Source: Acidobacteriaceae bacterium (lineage in GTDB: Bacteria > Acidobacteriota > Terriglobia > Terriglobales > SbA1). From it: a DNA stretch of 15,038 nt. Below are positions 7,065 through 14,900 of this stretch, in pieces (the stretch's first letter is position 1; the number at the start of each line of letters is the position of its first letter). The position numbers were made by a program, and so were the translations under genes. The notes under the pieces were generated by a model, which saw nothing but the letters and a program-made list of their open reading frames with translations, was not told the origin of the DNA and did no database searches. Where the stretch lies: contig PLEA01000564.1 in assembly GCA_003136335.1 (NCBI GenBank), positions 1 to 15,038 of the forward strand, in the 5' to 3' direction.

Positions 7065-7803
7065 TCTCGGCCGAACACGAAGCTCACAACAACGGAACCA
7101 TTTACTGCTGACGGCAGACACTTTTGTGCGTACAACTCTGCCCGGAATGAAAGCGTGCTCCGCAATTGTGCACGTGAGCCCGGCTTTGGGCGCTCAGTTC
7201 ACACAATACACGGCCGAGTTTGAAGTTGGCGGAGAGTTGGGCAGTACGCCTGCGCAGCGCGTCTTTTTTGTGATCGAGGGTGGCGTGAAGTTGGAAGTTC
7301 ACGGCAAATCGAGCGAACTGGGCGCGCGCGGTTACGCCTTTCTTCCCGAAGGATTGCCCCATCGGGTGGCGGCTACGAAGCTGAGCCGTGTCGCCGTCAT
7401 CGAGAAGCCCTATCAGGTTCTCGATTCGGTCGAGCCGCCGCGCTTGATTATTTCAAACGAAGATGCGGTCGTCTCGCATCCGCTCGAAGACGATCCCGGT
7501 TTGCAGGTCAAATGTCTGCTTCCCGAGGAAATGAGTTTCGACTTCGCGGTGAACACGATGGTCTACCAGCCCGGAGCCGCGCTCAGCATGGTCGAAATGC
7601 ATGTGATGGAGCACGGACTGATCATGCTCGAAGGCGGCGGAGTTTACCGGCTCGGCGATTCGTGGTATCCGGTGACGGCAGGAGACTTCATCTGGATGGG
7701 ACCGTGGTGCCCGCAATGGTTCGGGGCGATCGGCAAGGTGCCGGCAAAATATCTCATCTACAAAGACTGGAACCGGCATCCCCTGGCAGGTCTGCAGCGA
7801 TGA
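7057..7803 (+). CDS. allE: (S)-ureidoglycine aminohydrolase (bicupin)
   Basis: This 248-residue manganese-dependent bicupin releases ammonia from (S)-ureidoglycine to give (S)-ureidoglycolate, the step between allC and uah. The C-terminal cupin carries the signature EMHVMEHGLIMLEGGGVYRL (180-199) and GDFIWMGPWCPQWFGA (209-224); the metal ligands known from the Arabidopsis and E. coli enzymes correspond to Glu180, His182, His186 and Gln220, all present. The final YKDWNRHP is also family-typical. The N-terminal cupin (about 30-115) has no metal-binding His set, as expected. The start is GTG 7057, preceded by AAGGA at 7046-7050 with a 6-nt spacer, and lies 8 bp inside the end of allC. The stop overlaps the next start as ATGA (7800-7803). 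Confidence 0.94.
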   Translation: MHNLGRTRSSQQRNHLLLTADTFVRTTLPGMKACSAIVHVSPALGAQFTQYTAEFEVGGELGSTPAQRVFFVIEGGVKLEVHGKSSELGARGYAFLPEGLPHRVAATKLSRVAVIEKPYQVLDSVEPPRLIISNEDAVVSHPLEDDPGLQVKCLLPEEMSFDFAVNTMVYQPGAALSMVEMHVMEHGLIMLEGGGVYRLGDSWYPVTAGDFIWMGPWCPQWFGAIGKVPAKYLIYKDWNRHPLAGLQR

Positions 7804-9038
7804 GGTTTACTATCGACGGAGATCGGCTGTTGTCCGAAATCGATGCGCTAGCTTCGTTCTCTGACGCTGCAGCTCCCGCAGTGACGCGAATTGTTTTCAC
7901 TCCGACAGATCTCAAAGCTCGTGTGTGGGTAAAGGCGCGTTGCGAGGAAGCCGGACTTACGGTGCGCCAGGATGGCGTGGGAAATATATTCGCTCGCTGG
8001 AATGGTTCGGACCCGACTGCGCCAGTTGTGGGCACTGGCTCGCATATCGACGCCATTCCAAACGCAGGCAAATTTGATGGCGTTGTCGGAGTGCTGGGAG
8101 GCTTGGAAGCGATACGGGGGCTGCGACAGAGTGGATTTCGTCCAAAGCATTCGATTGAGTTGCTTATTTTCGCTTCTGAAGAACCTACGCGCTTTGGCAT
8201 CGGGTGTCTGGGAAGCCGACTGCTATCTGGCACTCTTACCCCGGATGCGGCGAGAAAACTAACCGACAACGACGGCGCTACGCTCGACCAAGTTCGTGCC
8301 CGCGCCAATTTAAGTGGCGACCTCGAACAAATGAAATTGCCCAGTGGCTACTATGAGGCATTCATCGAACTGCACATTGAACAGGGGCCGCGGTTGGAAC
8401 GCGAGCAAATTCCTCTCGGCATTGTCACGAAAATCGCCGCACCGGCGAGTCTCCGCGTTTTGATCGAGGGCTCGGGCGGACACGCCGGCGGCGTTTTGAT
8501 GCCCGACCGTGGCGATGCTCTCTGCGCAGCGGCTGAAATGATTCTGTCCATCGAGAGCGCAGCACGCTCCAGCGGAGCGACTGACACAGTTGCAACCGTA
8601 GGGATCTGCGAAGTTTTTCCAGGCGCGGTCAATAGTATTCCCAGCCGGGTGCGCCTTAGCGTGGACGTCCGCGACACGGATCTGCAAAGGCGCGATCTGG
8701 TGATACGCACAATTGAGAGCACGTGCGATTCTATTTCAGCCAAGCGGAAGGTTTCGATCCACAGCGAGTTGCTGAATGCTGACGCGCCTGCCGACTGTGC
8801 TCCCGCAGTCGTCGAAGCGCTTTCTCAATCTTGCCGTGCACACCAGCTGAGTTTTCTTCCTATGGTGAGTCGTGCCTATCATGACTCACTTTTTATGTCA
8901 CGCATCGCTCCGGTCGCGATGTTGTTCATTCCCTGCCGCAATGGATACAGCCATCGTCCTGACGAGTATGCGGCCCCCGAAGATATCGTTCGAGGAACGC
9001 TCATATTGGCCGAGACTCTCGCCGCGCTGTCCCGCTGA
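7800..9038 (+). CDS. uah: Ureidoglycolate amidohydrolase (plant-like)
   Basis: This 412-residue paralogue of allC, also in the M20 family, would split (S)-ureidoglycolate into glyoxylate, CO2 and two ammonia, ending the ureide pathway. Metal ligands: His82 and Asp93 (GSHIDAIPNAGKFDG), Glu127/128 (ASEEPTRFG), His192 (ELHIEQGP) and His385 (GYSHRPDEY). Several stretches resemble plant ureidoglycolate amidohydrolase as I recall it and not allC: GSGGHAGGVLMPDRGDA (225-240), GAVNSIPS (275-282) and MVSRAYHDSLFMSRIAPVAM (355-374). The frame is open well upstream of 7800, but that part lies wholly within allE in another frame; ATG 7800 gives the ATGA overlap and an N-terminus of normal length. The order allC-allE-uah supports the role. 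An N-carbamoyl-amino-acid hydrolase is the alternative. The stop lies 4 bp from the stop of the convergent adenosine deaminase gene. Confidence 0.88.
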   Translation: MRFTIDGDRLLSEIDALASFSDAAAPAVTRIVFTPTDLKARVWVKARCEEAGLTVRQDGVGNIFARWNGSDPTAPVVGTGSHIDAIPNAGKFDGVVGVLGGLEAIRGLRQSGFRPKHSIELLIFASEEPTRFGIGCLGSRLLSGTLTPDAARKLTDNDGATLDQVRARANLSGDLEQMKLPSGYYEAFIELHIEQGPRLEREQIPLGIVTKIAAPASLRVLIEGSGGHAGGVLMPDRGDALCAAAEMILSIESAARSSGATDTVATVGICEVFPGAVNSIPSRVRLSVDVRDTDLQRRDLVIRTIESTCDSISAKRKVSIHSELLNADAPADCAPAVVEALSQSCRAHQLSFLPMVSRAYHDSLFMSRIAPVAMLFIPCRNGYSHRPDEYAAPEDIVRGTLILAETLAALSR

Positions 9039-9042
9039 CTGC

Positions 9043-10125
9043 TTATTGTTTGCGTATCGAGTCCCGGATTTTGTTGTAACCGGGCTTGATTGCGGAATAA
9101 ATGAAACGTAAGCGTTCTTTGTACGGCAGAAAAGAGCTCTTCATCGCATTGATCGTTATCTTCTCGAAGTCGTCCAGGGTCAGGCCAAACGTATCTGCCG
9201 CGGCTGCAAATTCCTGGCTCATCGTCGTATTGCTCATCAAGCGGTTGTCGGTGTTCAGCGTGACGCGGAATTTCTCCTGATAAAGAATTTTGAAGGGATG
9301 CTCCGCCAGACTCGGCGTGGCCCCCGTGTGAACGTTACTCAGCAAGCAAATCTCCAGTGGGATGCGCTTATCGAGAACGTATTGAGCCAAGTCGCCCAAC
9401 TTTACTGCCTTGCCGTCCGCAAGGGCGATATCGTCGATTAGCCGCGTTCCGTGTCCGATGCGGTGCGCTCCGCAGTACTGAATCGCCTGCCAGATTGATT
9501 CTTTTCCATAGCCCTCGCCGGCGTGAATCGTGATATTGAAATTCTCGCGCTGGATGTAATGGAAAGCGTCCACGTGCTTCTTCGGAGGATAACCACCTTC
9601 TTCGCCCGCCAGATCGAAGCCGACAACACCGCGCGAGCGAAAATCGACTGCGAGCTCTGCCATTTCGAGCGACGTGTTCATGTTGCGCATCGCGCAAATG
9701 ATCAAACCGGAGGAAATTCCGAAGTCCTTTCGTCCTCGTTCCAGTCCCTTCAACACTGCCGTGACGATCTGCTGATGGGTCAATCCTTTTTGAGTATGAA
9801 AGACCGGCGCAAAGCGAGTCTCGAAATAAACAATTCCGTCTCGACTTAGATCTTCAGCCTGTTCATACGCTGTGCGCTGCAACGCCTCTTCCGTTTGCAT
9901 CACTGCAATCGTGTGGGCAAAGCCTTCCAGGTATTTGGCGAGACTCCCATGATTCGCTCCACGAAAGAACCACTGGGAAAGTGTATCGGGATCGTTGGTT
10001 GGAAGCTCTGTGTATTTCGCCTGCTTGGCTAGTTCAATGACTGTTCGCGGGCGCAGCACGCCGTCCAAGTGCTCGTGCAAAAGTACTTTGGGAAGCTTCT
10101 GCAACAATTTTTTGTCGAGTTTCAT
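9043..10125 (-). CDS. add: Adenosine deaminase
   Basis: This 360-residue zinc-dependent hydrolase converts adenosine (or deoxyadenosine) to inosine, the salvage step that feeds hypoxanthine to xanthine dehydrogenase. Motifs: LPKVLLHEHLDG with His17 and His19, DLAGEEGG (171-178), TIHAGEGYGKESIW with His201 and catalytic Glu204, HRIGHGTRL with His225, and LNTDNRLMS with Asp293. The usual Asp-Asp pair is Asp-Asn here (N294); NTDNRLMS is typical of the Streptomyces-like branch as I know it, so it is probably a lineage trait. The start was set at the ATG at 10125, which gives the classical N-terminus; a GTG-initiated extension to 10188 adds 21 residues unlike the family. A GGAAG lies about 11 nt upstream. 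It runs opposite to the ureide cluster. Closely related aminodeoxyfutalosine or adenine deaminases cannot be fully excluded. Confidence 0.9.
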   Translation of the reverse strand: MKLDKKLLQKLPKVLLHEHLDGVLRPRTVIELAKQAKYTELPTNDPDTLSQWFFRGANHGSLAKYLEGFAHTIAVMQTEEALQRTAYEQAEDLSRDGIVYFETRFAPVFHTQKGLTHQQIVTAVLKGLERGRKDFGISSGLIICAMRNMNTSLEMAELAVDFRSRGVVGFDLAGEEGGYPPKKHVDAFHYIQRENFNITIHAGEGYGKESIWQAIQYCGAHRIGHGTRLIDDIALADGKAVKLGDLAQYVLDKRIPLEICLLSNVHTGATPSLAEHPFKILYQEKFRVTLNTDNRLMSNTTMSQEFAAAADTFGLTLDDFEKITINAMKSSFLPYKERLRFIYSAIKPGYNKIRDSIRKQ

Positions 10126-10276
10126 GGCAACGCCGTCTTCCAGAGGTCTCCACCTACTCCGGTCAAACGTTGCAAGATAATACACCACCCCTCAGATCAG
10201 ATGCGCCCTGAATCACTGTGCAGTTGGTGTTGTACAATCCAACCCCCAGCCTCATTTGTGGAACGATCGGCACCGC
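10126..10276. promoter_or_regulatory. Divergent upstream region of add and the APC permease
   Basis: This 151-bp non-coding stretch separates two divergent genes, so it should hold the add promoter on the minus strand and probably a permease promoter on the plus strand. A TATTAT on the minus strand (10182-10177) and a TACAAT on the plus strand (10233-10238) are five-of-six matches to a -10 box, but neither has a recognisable -35 at normal spacing. The position is well supported; the exact promoter elements are not. Confidence 0.4.
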
Positions 10277-11665
10277 ATGGAGCGAACGGTACAACCGAAT
10301 TCACAGAGCGCAGATTACGGTTTGCGTCGTGAGATTCTCTCTCCGATGGAAACGCTGGCGCAGTCTGTCTCTACAATGGCTCCCACGACCACGCCGGCCG
10401 CCACCATCCCGCTAGTTTGCGCGCTGGCCGGCGATGGCACATGGCTCGCGTACGTACTGGCAACAGGGGCGGTGTTGCTGGTCGCATTGTGCATCGGCCG
10501 CTATGCTCGCCATTCAGCTTCGCCTGGGTCGCTGTATACCTATGCTTCGATAACCCTGCCTCCGTGGCTGGGCGCGACCGTTGCGTGGAGTCTTTTGCTC
10601 GCGTATGTGGCTACGGGATCCAGTGTTATCGGCGGCTTCTATCACTACGCCAACTTGTTGCTGCACCGTGCTACGGGCCATGCCTACTCCGCTGTATTGC
10701 TGGCCACGCTGGTCACCGGCGTTTCGATATGGATTGCCTACCGCGACGTGAAAATCTCCGCGCGTCTCATGCTCTGGATCGAGGCGGCGTCAGTCACGGT
10801 GATCGTGATTGTGGTCGCGCTGTTGCTGATACGCCACGGCTGGCATTGGGACTGGGATGAACTTCATCTCCGCGGTATGACCGGTAGCGGATTGCGGCTG
10901 GGCCTGGTGCTCGCGCTGTTCAGCTTTGTGGGCTTCGAGAGCGCGACCACGCTGGGCTCGGAGGCGCGCAATCCGCTGAAGACCATTCCACGCGCGGTGC
11001 TGCAAAGCGCTATTTTGGCCGGGGTTTTCTTCACGGTGTGCGCCTATGCCGAGGTGTTGGGTTTCCACGCTGCGGGCCAGGATTTGGGCACGAGCCCGGC
11101 GCCGATGCATGTGCTGGCTCAGGTCGGCGGCGTTCCGGTGCTGGGATTGCTGATCGATATCGGTGCACTGGTGAGTTTGTTTGCCGGAACTCTGGCGTGC
11201 ATTACGGCGGCGGCGCGTGTGTTGATGCTGATGGCCCATCATGGGCTCGCCCACGGTTCGCTGCGCAATACCCACGCGCGGAATCGAACGCCAAGTCGAG
11301 CCGTTGTCATCACCGGCGTGGCCGCGCTTCTACCCGTCGCAGTGCTGGCCGCCCGCGGCGCCAGCGGTTTGGATGTTTACGGCTGGCTCGGTTCACTGGC
11401 GACTTACGGTTTTATTGTGGCCTATGCATTGGTTTGCATTGCATTGCCGCGCTATCTGCGAAAGCACGATGTTTTTCGTCCGGGAGCGCAGATCATTCCG
11501 TGGCTGGCTGGCATCGCCATGCTGCTCGCGCTGGTTGGAAATTTCTATCCCGTGCCAGAAGGACCGTACGGCAAGCTGCCCTATGTCTATCTCGCGTATT
11601 TGACGGCCGGACTGCTCTGGTTCCTATTTCGCGGGCGCAAAGACGCGGCGCTGCCCGAGAACTAA
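10277..11665 (+). CDS. APC-superfamily permease (amino acid/amine type)
   Basis: This 462-residue integral membrane protein has about 12 hydrophobic segments. The N-terminal stretch LRREILSPMETLAQSVSTMA, followed by a Thr/Pro-rich segment, GDGTWLAYVLA and a SASPGSLYTY loop, is characteristic of a bacterial APC permease subfamily. SFVGFESATTLGSEARNPLKT is the cytoplasmic-loop signature (GFE..., then E-x-x-NP) of amino acid and polyamine transporters. APC transporters are secondary carriers in the inner membrane. The start was set at ATG 10277, which places the LRRE motif 16-20 residues in; TTG 10256 would add 7 residues. The substrate is not readable. Being divergent from add and next to the purine cluster raises the possibility of a purine-related or nitrogen substrate, but the classical purine carriers are NCS1/NCS2, which this is not. 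The short C-terminal tail (GRKDAALPEN) is charged. Confidence 0.85.
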   Translation: MERTVQPNSQSADYGLRREILSPMETLAQSVSTMAPTTTPAATIPLVCALAGDGTWLAYVLATGAVLLVALCIGRYARHSASPGSLYTYASITLPPWLGATVAWSLLLAYVATGSSVIGGFYHYANLLLHRATGHAYSAVLLATLVTGVSIWIAYRDVKISARLMLWIEAASVTVIVIVVALLLIRHGWHWDWDELHLRGMTGSGLRLGLVLALFSFVGFESATTLGSEARNPLKTIPRAVLQSAILAGVFFTVCAYAEVLGFHAAGQDLGTSPAPMHVLAQVGGVPVLGLLIDIGALVSLFAGTLACITAAARVLMLMAHHGLAHGSLRNTHARNRTPSRAVVITGVAALLPVAVLAARGASGLDVYGWLGSLATYGFIVAYALVCIALPRYLRKHDVFRPGAQIIPWLAGIAMLLALVGNFYPVPEGPYGKLPYVYLAYLTAGLLWFLFRGRKDAALPEN

Positions 11666-11667
11666 TG

Positions 11668-11685
11668 CTGCAAGCCCACTTGCGG
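11668..11685 (+). terminator. Hairpin just after the permease stop (possible terminator)
   Basis: Two bases after the TAA of the permease, CTGCAAG (11668-11674) and CTTGCGG (11679-11685) form a 7-bp stem including one T-G wobble, with a 4-nt CCCA loop. The downstream sequence has no T-run (GATTAGC follows), so it is either a weak or Rho-assisted terminator or an mRNA 3'-end stabiliser. Its placement is the main support. Confidence 0.3.
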
Positions 11686-11789
11686 GATTAGCGGCGACAT
11701 AGTATGCGTGCCGGACGCGCGCCAGTCTGTGCCCTGCTAGCCGCTCGCGATAAAAATATCTAATATGCGGCAAAGAAATTTTTGCTGGA

Positions 11790-11795
11790 TATAAT
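11790..11795 (+). promoter_or_regulatory. Candidate -10 element for the TonB-dependent receptor gene
   Basis: An exact TATAAT lies in an AT-rich patch (about 11749-11795) inside an otherwise GC-rich 299-bp intergenic region (11666-11964). There is no clear TTGACA at 16-18 nt upstream. If used, transcription would start near 11802 and the receptor mRNA would have a leader of about 160 nt, which contains a 6-bp hairpin (CAGAGC 11856-11861 / GCTCTG 11868-11873) and the small ORF at 11897. Confidence 0.35.
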
Positions 11796-11896
11796 GCTTC
11801 CGTTCCCTCCCCAACTCGCGTAAATTCGGTCAATCATTTTTGGCGTGCGAACGAACAGAGCAAACCAGCTCTGCTGTCAACATCGGGGAACAACAT

Positions 11897-11965
11897 ATGG
11901 GCGGTTTACCCGCTGGCAGGCGGTTCTGCACGACTTTGCTTACAGACTTGCAACGAGGTCGCTGA
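11897..11965 (+). CDS. Possible 22-codon upstream ORF (leader peptide) of the receptor gene
   Basis: ATG 11897 opens a 22-codon frame that begins MGGLPAGRRF and ends LQRGR, stopping at TGA 11963-11965. The stop shares its last base with the ATG of the receptor gene (TGATG), the arrangement used for translational re-initiation. GGGGA at 11885-11889 lies 7 nt upstream of the ATG, a reasonable Shine-Dalgarno. The peptide is basic, with no membrane or signal segment and no family I recognise. It could be a coupling or leader ORF controlling the receptor, but a 69-nt frame can arise by chance and the receptor has its own GAGG, so expression is unproven. Confidence 0.35.
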   Translation: MGGLPAGRRFCTTLLTDLQRGR

Positions 11966-14900
11966 TGCTCAAGAGAACTGAACTTTTCGCCATCGTAGTC
12001 GTCGCATTCCTCTGTATGCCGATTGCCCTTGCACCGCAAGCTCAAGCTCAGCAGACGCTCGGTGGCATCACCGGCACGGTCACGGATAAGACGGGCAGCG
12101 TTCTGCCGGAAACCCAAGTGACGATCGTGGGCGACCAGACAAGTCTCACGCGCACCCAGAAGACCAACGCGAATGGCAACTACGATTTTGTCAACCTGCC
12201 CATCGGGACCTACACGCTCACTTTTACTCACGACGGTTTTCAAAGCGAAAAGGTTCCTTCCATCACAGTGCAGGCCGACCGAACCGCCTCCGTCAATGCC
12301 ACGTTAAAGGTCGGCCAGGTGGGCACGGTGGTCGAGGTAGAGGCGAGTCCTCTGATGAACGCGGTGGACACTACGAACGGTTACGTCCTGGAAAAAGATC
12401 AGATCGACGCCGTTCCGCTGCCCACTGGCAGTTTCACCGGACTGGCCATTCTTTCTCCCGGAGTAAACGCTGAACTGCCTGGCGGCACCGGGGCGAACAG
12501 TGGCCTGGGCAACCAGCCGATCTGGGCCAACGGTCAGCGCGACACCAGCAACAGCTTCCTGCTCAATGGCGTCGACGCCAGCAACTTATTCAATGGCAAG
12601 AGTACCAGTCAGGTAGCCTCGGCCCGCATCGTGAACAATACCGGAGTGGCGAACGCCGCCAGCACCAGCGCAGCTCCAATCCAGAGTACGGCGTCAGTCT
12701 ACCTCGCCATCGGCCAGGCCTTGCCTACACCAGCCCCCGAAACGGTCACGGAAGTTCGCGTGAATACATCGATGTACGATGCGCAGCAAGGCTCCACGAG
12801 CGGGGCTCACATCGACATGAGCACCGCCTCCGGCACCAACACAATTCATGGCAATCTTTACCTCCATCGCGGAACGGATTGGTTGAATGCCGCGCCCTTC
12901 TTTGACAAGCAAGATCCCAACATTCCCGCCAACGACAAGGTTCCGCAGTTACACCGCTACACCGCGGGTGGAACATTGGGTGGAGCTCTCATCAAAGACA
13001 AACTATTCGGCTTTATTAGCTATCAGCACCTGCACGACTCCGACCAGGAGATCGGTCTCTCGCGGATGCTGGTTCCGGCGGGCCTCACCGACTCCAACCG
13101 CACGCCTCAGGGCCTGGCAGCGATTTCCGATGCTTATTGGGGTACGAACCTGGTTCAGGCTCTCCAGACCAACCCTCAGGCCGTCAGTCCGATCGCGGTT
13201 GCACTCTTTCAGTACAAATTACCCAACGGTCAGTACATGATTCCGTCGAATGACGGGCAGATTGCTACGCCGATTTTTCCGGAGAACGCAATCAGTCCGG
13301 GTACGGCTTACTTCACCTCCGATCAGGCGGTCGCCGATCTGGATTGGAATAAAAGCGCCAAGGATACGGTTTCGGCGAAATACTACTATCAGCACGATCC
13401 GAGCCTCGCTCCTTACGCCTACTCCAACGTCGCCGGCTTTGCGCAACACCTTGATGCGGGCAGCCAGGTCGCGTCGCTCACCAACACGCAAACGCTCCGG
13501 CCTAACCTAAGCATTTCGGAGGTTCTCGGCATCCTTCGCGAGAAGGTCTACAGCACAATCGCGCAGCCTTTTTCGCCGCAGTCGTTCGCAAATCAGACTG
13601 GAACGCCGCAGATCAACACTTTCGGGTCATCGTTTTTTCCGGGCATCACCATCGTAGATCCGCTGGGATTGTTTAGTTCCGCCAACACGGGCGGCATCGT
13701 CAATCTCCAATTTCTGACCATTGGGCAAGGCGCGGCCTCACAAGGGCCTTTTACGGGAGTGTTTCAGAATCGCATCATGCCGTCCGCCAACGCCATTTGG
13801 AGCCACGGCAGGCACACCGTCACTTTCGGCGGCAGCTACGCCTATACTCAACTCAACACTCGTGACGACAGGACGAACCAAGGGATTATTTCGACGGCGG
13901 ATTTCTCCCAGTTCCTGCAGGGATTCGTCACCACCAACGACGATTTCACCACCACCAAGTTTCTGCAAGGAAATGCCAACCGCTATTACCGGGCAGGCCA
14001 ATCCGGGGCCTATGTTCAGGACAAATTTCAGTTCCGCTCCAACCTCAGCCTAACCGCCGGCCTGCGTTTCGATTGGGACGGCGGCCTCACCGAAAAGTAT
14101 GGCCGCATCTTCAATTTTGATCCCTCGCTTTACTCTTACAATGCGGCCACCGATACCTTGAACTCCAACGGCTTCATCATCGCCGGCAATAACAAACTTT
14201 TCCCCACCAAAGGTGTCAGCAACACCACGCTTGCCGGACGGCAGTGGGGGCTGGCCCCGCGCCTGGGCATTGCCTGGAGTCCGAAAAAATTCAACGACAA
14301 AGTGGTAGTGCGCGCCGGCAGCGGACTGTATTACGACCGCGGCGAACTGTACTCCTACCTTTCACCAGGCTTTGCTGAGGGCGTGATCAACGGCGGACCT
14401 TTCGGCGTGAATCAGACTCCGCCGTACGTGAATGCGCAGTCTTGCCAAAATGATCCGAACGTTTCCTATTATCTGGGCTATATCCCCACATGCCCTGCTT
14501 CAGATGGCTTCTCGCTGGCCAGTCCGTGGGGCGCCAGTCTCGGTCCGGCTCCCAGCGGCAATCCGGCCGACATCACGGGATACCTGCCGAATACTGGAGG
14601 TCCAGGCATCGGTGTGGCGGCAGGAATCTCGCAAGGGCAGCCGCTCTTTACCTTTGCAACTTATAACCGCGCCAACAAACTTCCTTACACCATCAACAAC
14701 ACTCTCGGCCTGCAATGGCAGCCGAGAAATGACCTGGCCATCGAGATTGGCTATGTAGGAAACCTCGGCCGCCACGAAGTAATTCCAATTCCCTTCAATC
14801 AGGCAGCGATTGCCAGTCCCAGTCATCCCGTTCGTCCCGGCACACCTTCCGAGCAGGATTACACCTACGGCTACACGGTGCAGCAAGCGTCAAGCTGCTC

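Noticed and set aside
7512..7799. Upstream extension of the ureidoglycolate amidohydrolase frame
   Set aside because: It lies entirely inside allE in another frame and is Arg-rich; ATG 7800 gives the family N-terminus and an ATGA overlap.
10163..10174. AACGTT-centred site resembling a LacI/PurR-family operator in the add upstream region
   Set aside because: Only the central 6 bp are palindromic; the flanks do not match across the dyad, so chance occurrence is likely.
10126..10188. 21-residue N-terminal extension of adenosine deaminase from a GTG at 10188
   Set aside because: The extension resembles nothing in the family, and ATG at 10125 gives the standard N-terminus shortly before LPKVLLHEHLDG.
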